NCBI RefSeq assembly: GCF_000190375.1
Contig: NZ_AEWG01000027.1
Coordinates: 1 to 64,000 of the forward strand
Length of the DNA stretch: 64,000 nucleotides
Reading direction: 5' to 3'
From: Rubrivivax benzoatilyticus JA2 = ATCC BAA-35
GTDB lineage: Bacteria > Pseudomonadota > Gammaproteobacteria > Burkholderiales > Burkholderiaceae_C
The position numbers and the translations under genes are program-made. Each line of letters begins with the position of its first letter. Positions within the stretch are counted from its first letter, which is position 1. Of this stretch, positions 8,390-17,011 are shown piece after piece. The notes beneath the pieces are model-generated. The model ran no database searches. It was not told where the DNA came from and was given only the letters and a program-made list of their open reading frames with translations.

Positions 8390-10522
8390 ATGAAGATGAA
8401 GCCACAGGAAAGATCACCGTCGCGCCACTGGCGCCCTGCCGTGCTGGCGCTGCTGCTGCCGGCCGCCGCCCAGGCCCAGAGCGAGGCCGTCGAGACGGTG
8501 CAGATCACCGCCGAGCGCCGCGTCGTCACCGCGACACGCGTCGCCGAAGACCCGCTGGATCTGCCGTTCTGCACCTACGCCGTCGGCCGCGACGAGATGG
8601 ACGCCGTCGGCGCGCGCACGCTCGAGGACGCGCTGCGCGCCGTGCCCGGGCTGCAGCACGGCACCCAGGGCAACTACTTCACGCGTTTCGAGACCCGCGG
8701 CCTGCGCGACACCCAGGACGTGCTGGTGCTGATCGACGGCGTGCCGCTGCGCCTGCTGCAAGGCAACGCCGACCTGACGCTGGTCGCGCCCGACCTGCTG
8801 GAGCGCATCGAGTTCATCAAGGGCCCGGCTTCGGCGCTGTACGGCCGCAACGCGATCGGCGGCGTCGTGCAGATGTTCATCGAACCCGAGGCCGAAGGCG
8901 GCAGCGCGCGCGCGACGCTGGGCAGCTTCGGCCGCCGCGACCTCGGCCTGCGCCAGCGCTGGGACGGCGAACGCGGCCATCTGTCGGTGGGCGCCGCCTA
9001 CAGCCGCGTCGACGGCTTCCAGGACGGCACGCCGCGCGACCAGGCCACGGCCAGCGTCGGCGGCGAGCTGGCGATGACCCGCGACTGGGCCAGCAGCGTG
9101 CAGCTCTTTTCCAGCCAGGTGAACGCCAAACGCGGCTCGATCGTGCCGCTGAAGGACGGCCATCCGATGTTCGGCATAGCCCCGGAGGACAACTACGGCA
9201 TCCCCGGCGCGCACGTCGACGGCGAGTACCTGAGCCTGGCCTGGCGCAACCGCGTGCGGCTGACGCCGGCGATCAGCTTCGAGCACCTGAGCAGCATGGC
9301 GCGCTACGACCGCCTGTTCCAGGGCGGCATCACCATCGTGCCGCCGCCGGCCGCCGTCACCAAGGGCTGGTCGGAGACCGACACCCAGGACCGCGGGCTG
9401 TTCCACGAGTTCACGCTGAACGCCAAGGCCGAACTCGGTGTGACACGGCACGCGCTGCAGCTCGGGCTGAACCTCGAGTCCGGCTGGCAGGACCAGGCCT
9501 CGCCGTCGTTCAGCGGCGCACCGACCTATCGCGGCCCCGACTACGACACGCCGGTCAGCAACGTCGGCAGCGATCCGCGCGGCATCCGCGGCCCGGTGAC
9601 CGACTCGCGCTTCGACCAGCGCGTGCGCAGCCTGTACCTGCAGGACCGCATCGACATCGGCGCGCTGAGCCTCAGCGCCGGCCTGCGCCACGACCGCTTC
9701 GAGCAGACGCTGCGGCGCAGCGGCACCACCGTGCAGGCGCACCAGGAGGCCAGCCGCACCAGCCCGCGGCTGGGCGCCGACTGGCGCTACGCGGCCTCGG
9801 CGGCGAGCGAGAACGCGCTGTTCGCCAACTGGGCCGAAGGCTTCCGGCCGCAGGCCGTGGCGCTGAACACGCGCTCGGGTGTCGTCGTGCCGGCGCTGCT
9901 GCGCCCGGAAGTCACGCGCAGCCTCGAGATCGGCGCCAAGGGCCGCGCGCTCGACGACCGCTGGAGCTACCAGGTGGCGCTGTTCCAGGCCGACAAGACC
10001 GACGGCCAGCGATCGTTTCGCACCGGGCCCGACAGCTTCATCTTCACCAATGCCAGCTCGCGCGTGCGCGGGCTGGAGACGCTGCTGCGCGCGCGGCTGT
10101 CGGCGGCCTGGTCGGGTTACGCCCACTACACCTGGCAGGACGCGCGGCTGCGCGACTTCCCGACCTATGACAGCGCCGGCAACCCGGGGCCGAACTACGC
10201 CGGCAACCGCATGCGCATGTCGGCGCGCCACATCGCCGGCGCCGGCCTCGCCTGGTCGCAAGGCGACTGGCAGTGGACGGGCAGCGCCAACCACGTCGGC
10301 CGCCGTCCGCTGCGCGACAACGTCGAGCACTCGCAGATCCTGCCGTCGTACACGCTGCTGGCGACGGCCGTCACCTGGCAGGCGACGCCGCGGCTGTCGG
10401 TGCAGGCCGGCGTCGACAACCTCGCCGACGTCGAGTACATCGCCGACGACTTCTCGTCGCAGGAAGCAGGCTGCTTCGGCACGCCGCGCAGCCTGTTCCT
10501 GCGGCTGAAGGCGCAGTGGTAA
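8390..10522 (+). CDS. btuB: TonB-dependent cobalamin receptor BtuB
   Basis: I place the start at ATG 8390, behind a purine-rich AGAAGAG ribosome-binding stretch, giving 710 residues. The open frame continues upstream through the methyltransferase gene but the signal peptide begins here, with probable cleavage after AQA (about residue 29). A TonB box-like ETVQITA follows. Then comes the plug, with DVLVLIDGVPLR and IEFIKGPASALYGRNAIGG, and a 22-strand barrel ending in the aromatic C-terminus KAQW. It would bring corrinoids across the outer membrane. The riboswitch upstream and btuFCD downstream support cobalamin over siderophore as ligand. Confidence 0.92.
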   Translation: MKMKPQERSPSRHWRPAVLALLLPAAAQAQSEAVETVQITAERRVVTATRVAEDPLDLPFCTYAVGRDEMDAVGARTLEDALRAVPGLQHGTQGNYFTRFETRGLRDTQDVLVLIDGVPLRLLQGNADLTLVAPDLLERIEFIKGPASALYGRNAIGGVVQMFIEPEAEGGSARATLGSFGRRDLGLRQRWDGERGHLSVGAAYSRVDGFQDGTPRDQATASVGGELAMTRDWASSVQLFSSQVNAKRGSIVPLKDGHPMFGIAPEDNYGIPGAHVDGEYLSLAWRNRVRLTPAISFEHLSSMARYDRLFQGGITIVPPPAAVTKGWSETDTQDRGLFHEFTLNAKAELGVTRHALQLGLNLESGWQDQASPSFSGAPTYRGPDYDTPVSNVGSDPRGIRGPVTDSRFDQRVRSLYLQDRIDIGALSLSAGLRHDRFEQTLRRSGTTVQAHQEASRTSPRLGADWRYAASAASENALFANWAEGFRPQAVALNTRSGVVVPALLRPEVTRSLEIGAKGRALDDRWSYQVALFQADKTDGQRSFRTGPDSFIFTNASSRVRGLETLLRARLSAAWSGYAHYTWQDARLRDFPTYDSAGNPGPNYAGNRMRMSARHIAGAGLAWSQGDWQWTGSANHVGRRPLRDNVEHSQILPSYTLLATAVTWQATPRLSVQAGVDNLADVEYIADDFSSQEAGCFGTPRSLFLRLKAQW

Positions 10523-11445
10523 GCGGGCCTTCGTCGCCGGCGCGGCGGGCGCTGCTGGCGGGTGCCGCGCTGTGCTGTGCCGGGCGCGAGGCACAGGCCG
10601 CGGACACCTGGCCGCGCAGCGTCGTCGACGCGCTGGGGCGCAGGCTGCGGCTGGCCGCGCCGCCGCAGCGCATCGTCGCGATCTTTCCGAGCAACATCGA
10701 GATCGTCTTTGCGCTCGGGCTGGAGGCGCGTGTCGCGGCGATCGGCGGCCGCGTGCGATATCCCGAGGCGGCGCTGGCCAAACCGTCGGTCGGCGGCGCG
10801 CTGGGTTATTCGCCCGAGGCGCTGGCGGCGCTGAAGCCCGACCTGATCGTGCTGACGCCGTCGCACGGCAGCGCGCTGGGCCTCGTCGAGCCATTCGAGC
10901 GCGCCGGCGTCGCGGTGCTGGTGCTGGCGCATCCGGACCTGGCGGCGGTGCGGCGCAACATCGACCTCGTCGGCCGCGCCACCGGCTGCGAAGCCGCCGC
11001 GGCGGCGCTGCTGGCGCGTTTCGACGGCGCGCTGGCGGCCATCCGCCAGGCCTGGCAGGGCCGGCCACAGCCGAGCGTGTACCTGGAGACCGCGGCCGCC
11101 GCACGCGGCGCCTACCAGACCGTCGGCCGCGGGCACTACGCCGACGACGCGCTGGCCTGCGCCGGCGGGCGCAACGTCTTTACCGACCTGGCCGGCGCGC
11201 AGCAGGTCAGCGCCGAGGCGGTGCTGCTGCGTGACCCGGAGGTCATCGTGTCGCTGCAGGCCGTGCCACGGCCGGCCGAGGAGATCGCGGCCCGGCCGGG
11301 CTGGTCGCGGCTGCGCGCGGTGCGCGAAGGGCGCGTCGTCGTGCTGCCGCGCAGCCATTTCCTGATCCCCGGGCCGCGCCAGACCGAGGCCGTGCTGGCC
11401 TACGCCCGCGCGCTGCATCCGCAGGCCTTCGGAGCGGCGGCATGA
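10516..11445 (+). CDS. btuF: Periplasmic cobalamin-binding protein BtuF
   Basis: A GTG at 10516, overlapping the last codons of btuB, is the only suitable start before the signal peptide (RRALLAGAALCC...AQA-A). This gives 309 residues. The remainder is a class III periplasmic binding protein with RIVAIFPSNIEIVFALGLEARVAAIGG and LKPDLIVL, the usual PF01497 pattern. It would capture cobalamin in the periplasm and pass it to BtuCD. The stop overlaps the btuC start (ATGA). Sequence alone cannot exclude a haem or siderophore ligand, but the operon is convincing. Confidence 0.9.
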   Translation: MVSGPSSPARRALLAGAALCCAGREAQAADTWPRSVVDALGRRLRLAAPPQRIVAIFPSNIEIVFALGLEARVAAIGGRVRYPEAALAKPSVGGALGYSPEALAALKPDLIVLTPSHGSALGLVEPFERAGVAVLVLAHPDLAAVRRNIDLVGRATGCEAAAAALLARFDGALAAIRQAWQGRPQPSVYLETAAAARGAYQTVGRGHYADDALACAGGRNVFTDLAGAQQVSAEAVLLRDPEVIVSLQAVPRPAEEIAARPGWSRLRAVREGRVVVLPRSHFLIPGPRQTEAVLAYARALHPQAFGAAA

Positions 11446-12416
11446 GGGCGCGGCAGGCGATGCCGCTGCTGGCCGCGGCGCTGCTGGTGGCGCTGGTGCT
11501 GGCGCTCAGCGGCGGCGCGGCCTGGGTGGCGCCGGCGCAGTGGCTGGGCGGCGACGGGCTGATGCACGACCTGGTCTGGGTGTGGCGCGCGCCGCGTGTC
11601 GCCGCGGCGTTTTTCGTCGGCGCCTGCCTCGCGCTGGCCGGGCTGCTGTTCCAGGGCGTGTTCCGCAACCCGCTGGCCGAACCCTATCTGCTGGGCAGCG
11701 CCTCGGGCGCCGCGGTGGGCGCGGCCATCGCGCTGCTGCTGCCGCAGTGGCTGCCGCCAGGCTGGTCGCTGCCGCTGCTGGCGTTCGCCGGTGCCTGGGG
11801 CGCAAGCTGGCTGGTGCTGGCCGTCGGCCGCGCCGGCGGCGGCTGGCAGCCGGCACGGCTGCTGCTGGCCGGCGTCGCGCTGGCGGCCATCCTATCGGCG
11901 CTGCGCGGGCTGCTGCTGATGCTCTTCGGCGACGAGTCGACCAATCTGCGCGCGCTGATCTCCTGGCAACTGGGCGGCGTGCAGACACCGACCGCAGCGC
12001 AGTGCGCGGCTTTCGTGCCGCTGCTGGTGCTGCTGGCCGCCGGCGCCCGGCGGCTGGCTTTCGGGCTGGACGCGCTCGGCCTGGGCGAACAGGCGGCGCA
12101 CGGCATGGGCGTGCGCGTGCCGCGGCTGGTCGCGCAGGCGGTGCTGCTGGCGGCGCTGGCCACCGCGCTGGCGGTCTGCTGGGGCGGGCTGATCGGCTTC
12201 GTCGGCCTCGTGGTGCCGCATCTGCTGCGCTGGTGGCTGGGGCCGCTGCACGGCCGGCTGGTGCCGGCCTGCGTGCTCGCCGGCGGCACGGCGATGGTGC
12301 TGGTGGACCTGATCGCCCGCGCGGCGCTGGCGCCCAGCGAAATCCCGGCCGGGCTGCTGACGGCGCTGGTCGGCGGGCCATTCTTCCTGGGCCTGCTGCT
12401 GAGACGGCGGGAGTGA
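11442..12416 (+). CDS. btuC: Cobalamin ABC transporter permease BtuC (FecCD family)
   Basis: This 324-residue, very hydrophobic protein has about ten predicted membrane segments. The FecCD hallmarks are present: WRAPRVAAAFFVGACLALAGLLFQGVFRNPLAEPYLLGSASGA near residues 47-90 and the cytoplasmic coupling region GFVGLVVPHLLRWWLG. It forms the inner-membrane channel for cobalamin with BtuD. The start at ATG 11442 overlaps the btuF stop by four bases and the stop is two bases before the btuD ATG. Confidence 0.92.
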   Translation: MRARQAMPLLAAALLVALVLALSGGAAWVAPAQWLGGDGLMHDLVWVWRAPRVAAAFFVGACLALAGLLFQGVFRNPLAEPYLLGSASGAAVGAAIALLLPQWLPPGWSLPLLAFAGAWGASWLVLAVGRAGGGWQPARLLLAGVALAAILSALRGLLLMLFGDESTNLRALISWQLGGVQTPTAAQCAAFVPLLVLLAAGARRLAFGLDALGLGEQAAHGMGVRVPRLVAQAVLLAALATALAVCWGGLIGFVGLVVPHLLRWWLGPLHGRLVPACVLAGGTAMVLVDLIARAALAPSEIPAGLLTALVGGPFFLGLLLRRRE

Positions 12417-12418
12417 CG

Positions 12419-13165
12419 ATGGACACGACGACATCGCCGGCCCTGGCGACGCACGGGCTGGAAGTGCGAGCCGGCGCGCGCACGCTGCTGCTCGGCATCA
12501 CCGCGTCGTGGCCGGCGCGCGGCCTGTTCGCGCTGGTCGGCGCCAACGGCGCCGGCAAGAGCACGCTGCTGCAGGCCTTGATCGGCCTGCGCCCGGCACA
12601 CGCCGGCGAGGTGCGCCTGCTCGGCCGCCCGCTGGCCGCCTGGAAGCCGCGCGCGCTGGCCCAGGCCATCGGCTACCTGCCGCAGCAGACGCACAGCCAC
12701 TGGGACCTGACGGTCGAGGAGTTGCTGCAGCTGGCGCTGGCGCCGCCGGACGCGGCGCTGATCGAGGCCTGCGAACTCGGGCCGCTGATGCGGCGCCGGC
12801 TGCACACGCTGTCCGGCGGCGAGGCGGCGCGCGCCGCGCTGGCGCGCGCGATCGCGCACCGCCCGCCGCTGCTGCTGGCCGACGAGCCGGCCGCGCACCT
12901 GGACCTGCCGCACCAGCACCAGCTGATGCGCCTGCTGCGCGCCTGCGCCGCCGACGCCGCCGACGCCGCCGTCCTGGTGGTGCTGCACGACCTGCACCTG
13001 GCGGCACGCTACTGCGACCACGTGACGCTGCTGGCAGGCGGCCGCGTGCTGGCCGCCGGCCATCCGGACGAGGTGCTGAGCAGCGCTTCGCTGAGCCAGG
13101 CCTACGGCAGCGCCGTGGCGCGCTGCGACCTGGGCCGCCAGAGCTTCTTCACGGCCGAGAGCTGA
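12419..13165 (+). CDS. btuD: Cobalamin ABC transporter ATP-binding protein BtuD
   Basis: This is a 248-residue ABC ATPase with Walker A GANGAGKST (residues 41-49), Q-loop YLPQQ (87-91), signature LSGGE (131-135), Walker B LLLADEP (151-157) and the switch His in VVLHDLH. I use ATG 12419; an in-frame GTG at 12413 that overlaps the btuC stop is an alternative. It powers BtuC and ends the riboswitch-led operon. About 55 bases after its stop lie the tRNA terminator and the tRNA pair on the opposite strand. Confidence 0.92.
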   Translation: MDTTTSPALATHGLEVRAGARTLLLGITASWPARGLFALVGANGAGKSTLLQALIGLRPAHAGEVRLLGRPLAAWKPRALAQAIGYLPQQTHSHWDLTVEELLQLALAPPDAALIEACELGPLMRRRLHTLSGGEAARAALARAIAHRPPLLLADEPAAHLDLPHQHQLMRLLRACAADAADAAVLVVLHDLHLAARYCDHVTLLAGGRVLAAGHPDEVLSSASLSQAYGSAVARCDLGRQSFFTAES

Positions 13166-13176
13166 AGCGGGTCGCG

Positions 13177-13215
13177 GAAAAGACAAAGGGCCCGGCTTCT
13201 TACGAAACCGGGCCC
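13177..13215 (-). terminator. Intrinsic terminator after the tRNA-Phe/tRNA-Gly transcript
   Basis: On the minus strand GGGCCCGG and CCGGGCCC form an 8-bp stem (13215-13188) with a 12-base loop, followed by TTTGTCTTTT. This is a good rho-independent terminator 9 bases past the tRNA-Gly CCA end. Confidence 0.8.
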
Positions 13216-13223
13216 TCGAATCT

Positions 13224-13299
13224 TGGAGCGGGATAAGAGGCTCGAACTCTCGACCTATACCTTGGCAAGGTATCGCTCTACCAACTGAGCTAATCCCGC
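13224..13299 (-). tRNA. tRNA-Gly (anticodon GCC)
   Basis: The reverse strand folds as a cloverleaf: acceptor GCGGGAT paired with ATCCCGC, D-arm AGCTCAGTTGGTAGAGC, anticodon loop CTTGCCAAG with GCC, T-arm with GTTCGAG, and an encoded CCA. The gene is 76 nt long and closely resembles bacterial glyV-type genes. Confidence 0.97.
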
Positions 13300-13300
13300 T

Positions 13301-13376
13301 TGGTGGCCTGGGGCGGAATCGAACCACCGACACGCGGATTTTCAATCCGCTGCTCTACCAACTGAGCTACCAGGCC
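13301..13376 (-). tRNA. tRNA-Phe (anticodon GAA)
   Basis: The reverse strand gives acceptor GGCCTGG paired with CCAGGCC, D-arm AGCTCAGTTGGTAGAGC, anticodon loop ATTGAAAAT with GAA, T-arm GGTTCGATTCC and encoded CCA, 76 nt in total. It is one base from tRNA-Gly and is probably processed from the same transcript. Confidence 0.97.
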
Positions 13377-13402
13377 AAGAGCCCGCGACTATAGCACAGG
13401 TT

Positions 13403-14116
13403 TCAGGAAACGCCACGCTTGTTGCGCGTGAGATCGACACCCAGCTGCTTGAGCTTGCGATACAGGTGGGTGCGCTCGAGGCCGGTCTTCTCGGCCACGC
13501 GCGTCATCGAGCCGCCTTCCTTGGCGAGGTGGAACTCGAAGTAGCTCTTCTCGAACGCGTCGCGCGCCTCGCGCAGCGGGCGGTCGAGATCGAAGCTCTG
13601 CTCGGGGCGCGGCCCCGGGGGCACCGCCGGCACCGGCGCAGCCGCGACACCGGTGGACACCAGGGCCGGGCTGCCGTTGAGGAACGGCCTCGACGCCGGC
13701 AGCGGCTCGCGGGCACCGCCCGGCGCGACGCCGGCCGCGGCCAGGCGCTGGCCCGGGCGCACCAGCGCCTGCTCGACGGCGCGCAGCAGCTTCTGCAGCG
13801 TGATCGGCTTCTCGAGGAAGGCGACGGCCCCGTGTTTGGTGGCCTCGACCGCGGTGTCGATCGTGCCGTGGCCGCTCATCATGATGACCGGCATCGTCAG
13901 CAGCCCACTCGTGCCCCACTCCTTGAGCAGCGAGATGCCGTCGACGTCGGGCATCCAGATGTCCAGCAGCACGAGGTCGGGGCGCAAGGCCTCGCGCACC
14001 TGGCGTGCCTGAGCCGCGTTTTCCGCCAGCTCGACCGTGTGGCCTTCGTCGCTGAGGATCTCCGAGAGCAGGGCGCGAATGCCCAGCTCGTCGTCCACTA
14101 CCAGAATCGTTGCCAT
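13403..14116 (-). CDS. NtrX-like response regulator lacking the AAA+ domain
   Basis: The 237-residue protein has an N-terminal receiver (phosphoacceptor D52 in LVLLDIWMPD, Lys about 103 in FLEKP), a Pro/Ala-rich linker (about 125-185) and a C-terminal Fis-type helix-turn-helix (about 195-235, with TRVAEKTGLERTHLYRKLKQLGV). The sigma-54 ATPase domain of full NtrX is absent. This is the usual form in many Burkholderiales. It lies 9 bases after the NtrY-like kinase and is its probable partner. Targets cannot be deduced. Confidence 0.88.
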   Translation of the reverse strand: MATILVVDDELGIRALLSEILSDEGHTVELAENAAQARQVREALRPDLVLLDIWMPDVDGISLLKEWGTSGLLTMPVIMMSGHGTIDTAVEATKHGAVAFLEKPITLQKLLRAVEQALVRPGQRLAAAGVAPGGAREPLPASRPFLNGSPALVSTGVAAAPVPAVPPGPRPEQSFDLDRPLREARDAFEKSYFEFHLAKEGGSMTRVAEKTGLERTHLYRKLKQLGVDLTRNKRGVS

Positions 14117-14125
14117 GCGCTGAGG

Positions 14126-16417
14126 TCAAAGCACCTGTGTTGCGTCACCGGAAGCGGTGGCCGGACCGCCGTCGGTCTCGGGGTTCGGCGCAGGTGCGAG
14201 TAAGGAAAATGATAGCGAAACTCGGGCCCCGGTCACCGGGGATTCCGGGGCGTCGTCCAAGTGCATGTTGACGGCCCGCAGCCGCGCGTGATGTTCGTCG
14301 GCGATCTTCTTGACGACCGCCAGCCCGAGACCGGTGCCCTTGGCCTTGGTCGTGACGTAGGGCTCGAAGGCGCGCTTGAGCACCTTGTCCGGGAACCCGG
14401 GGCCGTTGTCCTGCACGAACAGCCGCACCGCACGCAGCTCGCCGTTGTCGCCCAACGAGCGCGCGGTGCCGATCTCGACGCGGCCGTCGGCACGCTCGGA
14501 CACCGCGTCCAGCGCGTTCTGCACCAGGTTGTGGATGACCTGGCGGATCTGCGTCGCGTCGCCCAGGATGCGCGGCAGCGGCTCGGTCAGACGCACGACG
14601 AGCTGGCCGCGATCGTGCGCCTGGCCGTACAGCGCCAGCACCTCGTTGGCCAGGGCGTTCAGGTCCAGCGGCTTCATCTGCGCGGCCGGCAGCCGGGCGT
14701 AGTCGCGGAACTCGTTGACCAGGCGCTGCATCGCGTCGACCTGGGCGACGATGGTCGCCACCGAGCGCAGCAGCAGCGCCTGGTCGCTGCCCTCGAGCTT
14801 GCTCTCCAGCCGGTGCTGCAGCCGCTCGGCCGACAGCTGGATCGGCGTCAGCGGGTTCTTGATCTCGTGCGCCAGCCGCCGCGCGACCTCGGCCCAGGCC
14901 TGCGAACGCTGCGCCGAGACGACCTCGGTGATGTCGTCGAAGACCATCAGCCGCTGCTCGCCGGGCAGCGGTGCGCCGCGCACCAGCAGCGTCAGGGTCA
15001 CGCCTTCGGGGCGCGCGAGCTCGAACGCGTCCTGCCAGTGGTCGCCGCCGAGTTCGCTGCGGTCGGCGAGCTGCTCGTAACGCTGCTCGACGCTGCGTGC
15101 GAAACCCTCGAGTTCGGGCAGCTCGCCCAGGTGGCGGCCGCGCCAGGCGGCCACCGACAGGCCGAGGATGCGCGTCGCGCCCGGGTTGACGGTGTCGATG
15201 CAGCCTTCGCGGTCGAAGACGATGACGCCGGCGGTCAGCGTGTCCAGGATGGTCTGCAGCCGGGTGCGCGCGCCTTCGAGCTGGTCGACGCCGCGCTGCA
15301 CCTGCTCGCGCGCGTCGGCCAGCTGCGCCGTCATGTCGGCGAACGAGCGCGTCAGCCCGCCGAGCTCGTCGCCCGAGGCGAACACCGGCTTGGGCTTCAA
15401 GTCGCCGGCGGCCACCTGGCGCATGCCGTCGGCCAGAAGCAGCAGCGGCCGCGCGAGCTGGTTGCCCAGCAGGATGGCCAGCAGCACGGCGCCGAAGACG
15501 GCGAGGATCAGCGCCAGCGTCAGCGTGCCGATGTACATGCGCGACAGGCTGTCGCGCGCCAGCGCGCGCTGCTGGTACTCGCCGTGTGCGGCCTGCACGG
15601 CCAGCGCGTCGACCGCCAGCTTGCGTGGCAGCGGCTGCACCACCATCAGGAAGCGGTCGTCGCCGGGCGACAGGCGGATGCTGGCGTCGGGCAGCAGCGC
15701 CAGCGCACGCAGGCGCGGCGCCCCGCCGGCGCCGTCGCTGGCGCTCAGCGCCTCGTCATCCAGGCCCTCGATCTGGCTGGCCACGCCCAGCGAGCGCGCC
15801 TGGCGCAGCAGCGTCGTCGGCGGCCGCTCCGGCGGCGACGAGCCCGGCGCGACACCGGCCGTGGCAAGGATCTGGCCGCTGTGGTTGAGCAGCGCGATCT
15901 CGCGCACCCCGGTCTGCTCGCGCAGGCGTTCGAGCACCAGCGGCGACGGCTGGCGCGAGTCGCCCAGCCGCTCGGCGGCCAGGCGCGCCTTGCCGGCGAC
16001 GTCGGCCTGCAGCGCGTCCAGCGTCGTCTTGCCCAGCGCCAGCCCGGCGTCCAGTGCGCCGGCGACCTTGACGTCGAACCAGGCGTCGATGCTGCGCGAG
16101 ACGAACTGGTAGGACACGGCATAGATCACCAGGCCCGGCAGCACGCCGACGAGGGCGAAGATGCCGGCCAGCTTGATCAGCAGCCGGCTGCCGAACTTGC
16201 CGCGCTTGAGCCGCAGCACAAGGCGCACCGCCGCCACGCCGATGACCAGCACCAGCAGCGCCGCGACCGCCGCGTTGACCCAGAACAGCCAGACGAAGTG
16301 GCGCTCGTAGAAGCCGCCGCCGGCCGTCGACAGCGACAGCACGAAGGCCAGCACCAGCGCCGCGCCGATGCCCGCGACCAGCGCGACGATCCAGATCCAG
16401 CGCGCCGGACGGTTCAT
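14126..16417 (-). CDS. NtrY-like sensor histidine kinase
   Basis: This 763-residue membrane kinase has N-terminal membrane segments at about 8-30, 43-68 and 80-103, a large extracytoplasmic region, and another segment near 297-318. Then come HAMP (about 320-370), PAS (about 385-500), the DHp helix with H517 in LAHEIKNPLTP, and an HATPase domain ending with KGTGLGLAVVKKI. NtrY-family kinases are implicated in nitrogen or redox sensing, but the signal here is unknown. It overlaps the DUF4390 gene by four bases and is followed by the NtrX-like regulator. Confidence 0.93.
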   Translation of the reverse strand: MNRPARWIWIVALVAGIGAALVLAFVLSLSTAGGGFYERHFVWLFWVNAAVAALLVLVIGVAAVRLVLRLKRGKFGSRLLIKLAGIFALVGVLPGLVIYAVSYQFVSRSIDAWFDVKVAGALDAGLALGKTTLDALQADVAGKARLAAERLGDSRQPSPLVLERLREQTGVREIALLNHSGQILATAGVAPGSSPPERPPTTLLRQARSLGVASQIEGLDDEALSASDGAGGAPRLRALALLPDASIRLSPGDDRFLMVVQPLPRKLAVDALAVQAAHGEYQQRALARDSLSRMYIGTLTLALILAVFGAVLLAILLGNQLARPLLLLADGMRQVAAGDLKPKPVFASGDELGGLTRSFADMTAQLADAREQVQRGVDQLEGARTRLQTILDTLTAGVIVFDREGCIDTVNPGATRILGLSVAAWRGRHLGELPELEGFARSVEQRYEQLADRSELGGDHWQDAFELARPEGVTLTLLVRGAPLPGEQRLMVFDDITEVVSAQRSQAWAEVARRLAHEIKNPLTPIQLSAERLQHRLESKLEGSDQALLLRSVATIVAQVDAMQRLVNEFRDYARLPAAQMKPLDLNALANEVLALYGQAHDRGQLVVRLTEPLPRILGDATQIRQVIHNLVQNALDAVSERADGRVEIGTARSLGDNGELRAVRLFVQDNGPGFPDKVLKRAFEPYVTTKAKGTGLGLAVVKKIADEHHARLRAVNMHLDDAPESPVTGARVSLSFSLLAPAPNPETDGGPATASGDATQVL

Positions 16418-16992
16418 GGCAGCTCGACCGGCAACTCGCGCTCCGCGCCGATCGCCCAGTCGGCCTGGCCGCCCAGTCCGATCTGCATCGGGCTGGGCAG
16501 CTGGCTGGTGTCGAGCCGCCAGCTGAACTCGATGTAGTAGTCCTTGCCCGGCTCGAGCTGCGACAGCTCGGCGATGCGCCAGCCGGCGCTGCGCGTGACC
16601 GCGGCCATCGCCTCGGCCAGCGTCGCGTAGGTCTGGTTCAGGCCGCCCAGGCCGACACGCCAGCTGGAGGTGAGCGGCTGGTAGACGACGCGCCAGCTGC
16701 GCGAGACCCGCGCCACACGCTCGTCGCGCCAGTACCAGCGGTCACGCCGCAGCGTCGCCTGGGCGACGAAGTAGACCGGCACACCGCGTGCCATCGCGTC
16801 CTCGACGGCCTTGGGCAGCGTCACGCGGGCGGCGAACTCCAGCGTCAGCGCGCCGTCGCTGCGGCCGGACTGCAGCTGGATCAGCTCGACGCCCTGGGCC
16901 CGTGCCGGCGCGGCCCCCAGGCCGAGCCAGCCGAGCACGGCCCACAGCCCCAGGCCCAGCAGCAGTCTTCGGCGGACCGGCGGCGATCGCAT
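16414..16992 (-). CDS. DUF4390 secreted protein
   Basis: This is a 192-residue protein with a signal peptide (RRRLLLGLGLWAVLGWLGLG, cleavage near APARA-QG about residue 33). The mature part is beta-rich, with YFVAQATLRRDRWYWRDERV and YYIEFSWRLDTSQLP, matching the DUF4390 family that usually lies between rsmB and ntrY in betaproteobacteria. Its function is unknown; an accessory to the adjacent kinase is only a guess. It sits 19 bases after rsmB and overlaps the kinase start. Confidence 0.82.
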   Translation of the reverse strand: MRSPPVRRRLLLGLGLWAVLGWLGLGAAPARAQGVELIQLQSGRSDGALTLEFAARVTLPKAVEDAMARGVPVYFVAQATLRRDRWYWRDERVARVSRSWRVVYQPLTSSWRVGLGGLNQTYATLAEAMAAVTRSAGWRIAELSQLEPGKDYYIEFSWRLDTSQLPSPMQIGLGGQADWAIGAERELPVELP

Positions 16993-17011
16993 GACGGGTG
17001 GTGCTCGGGCG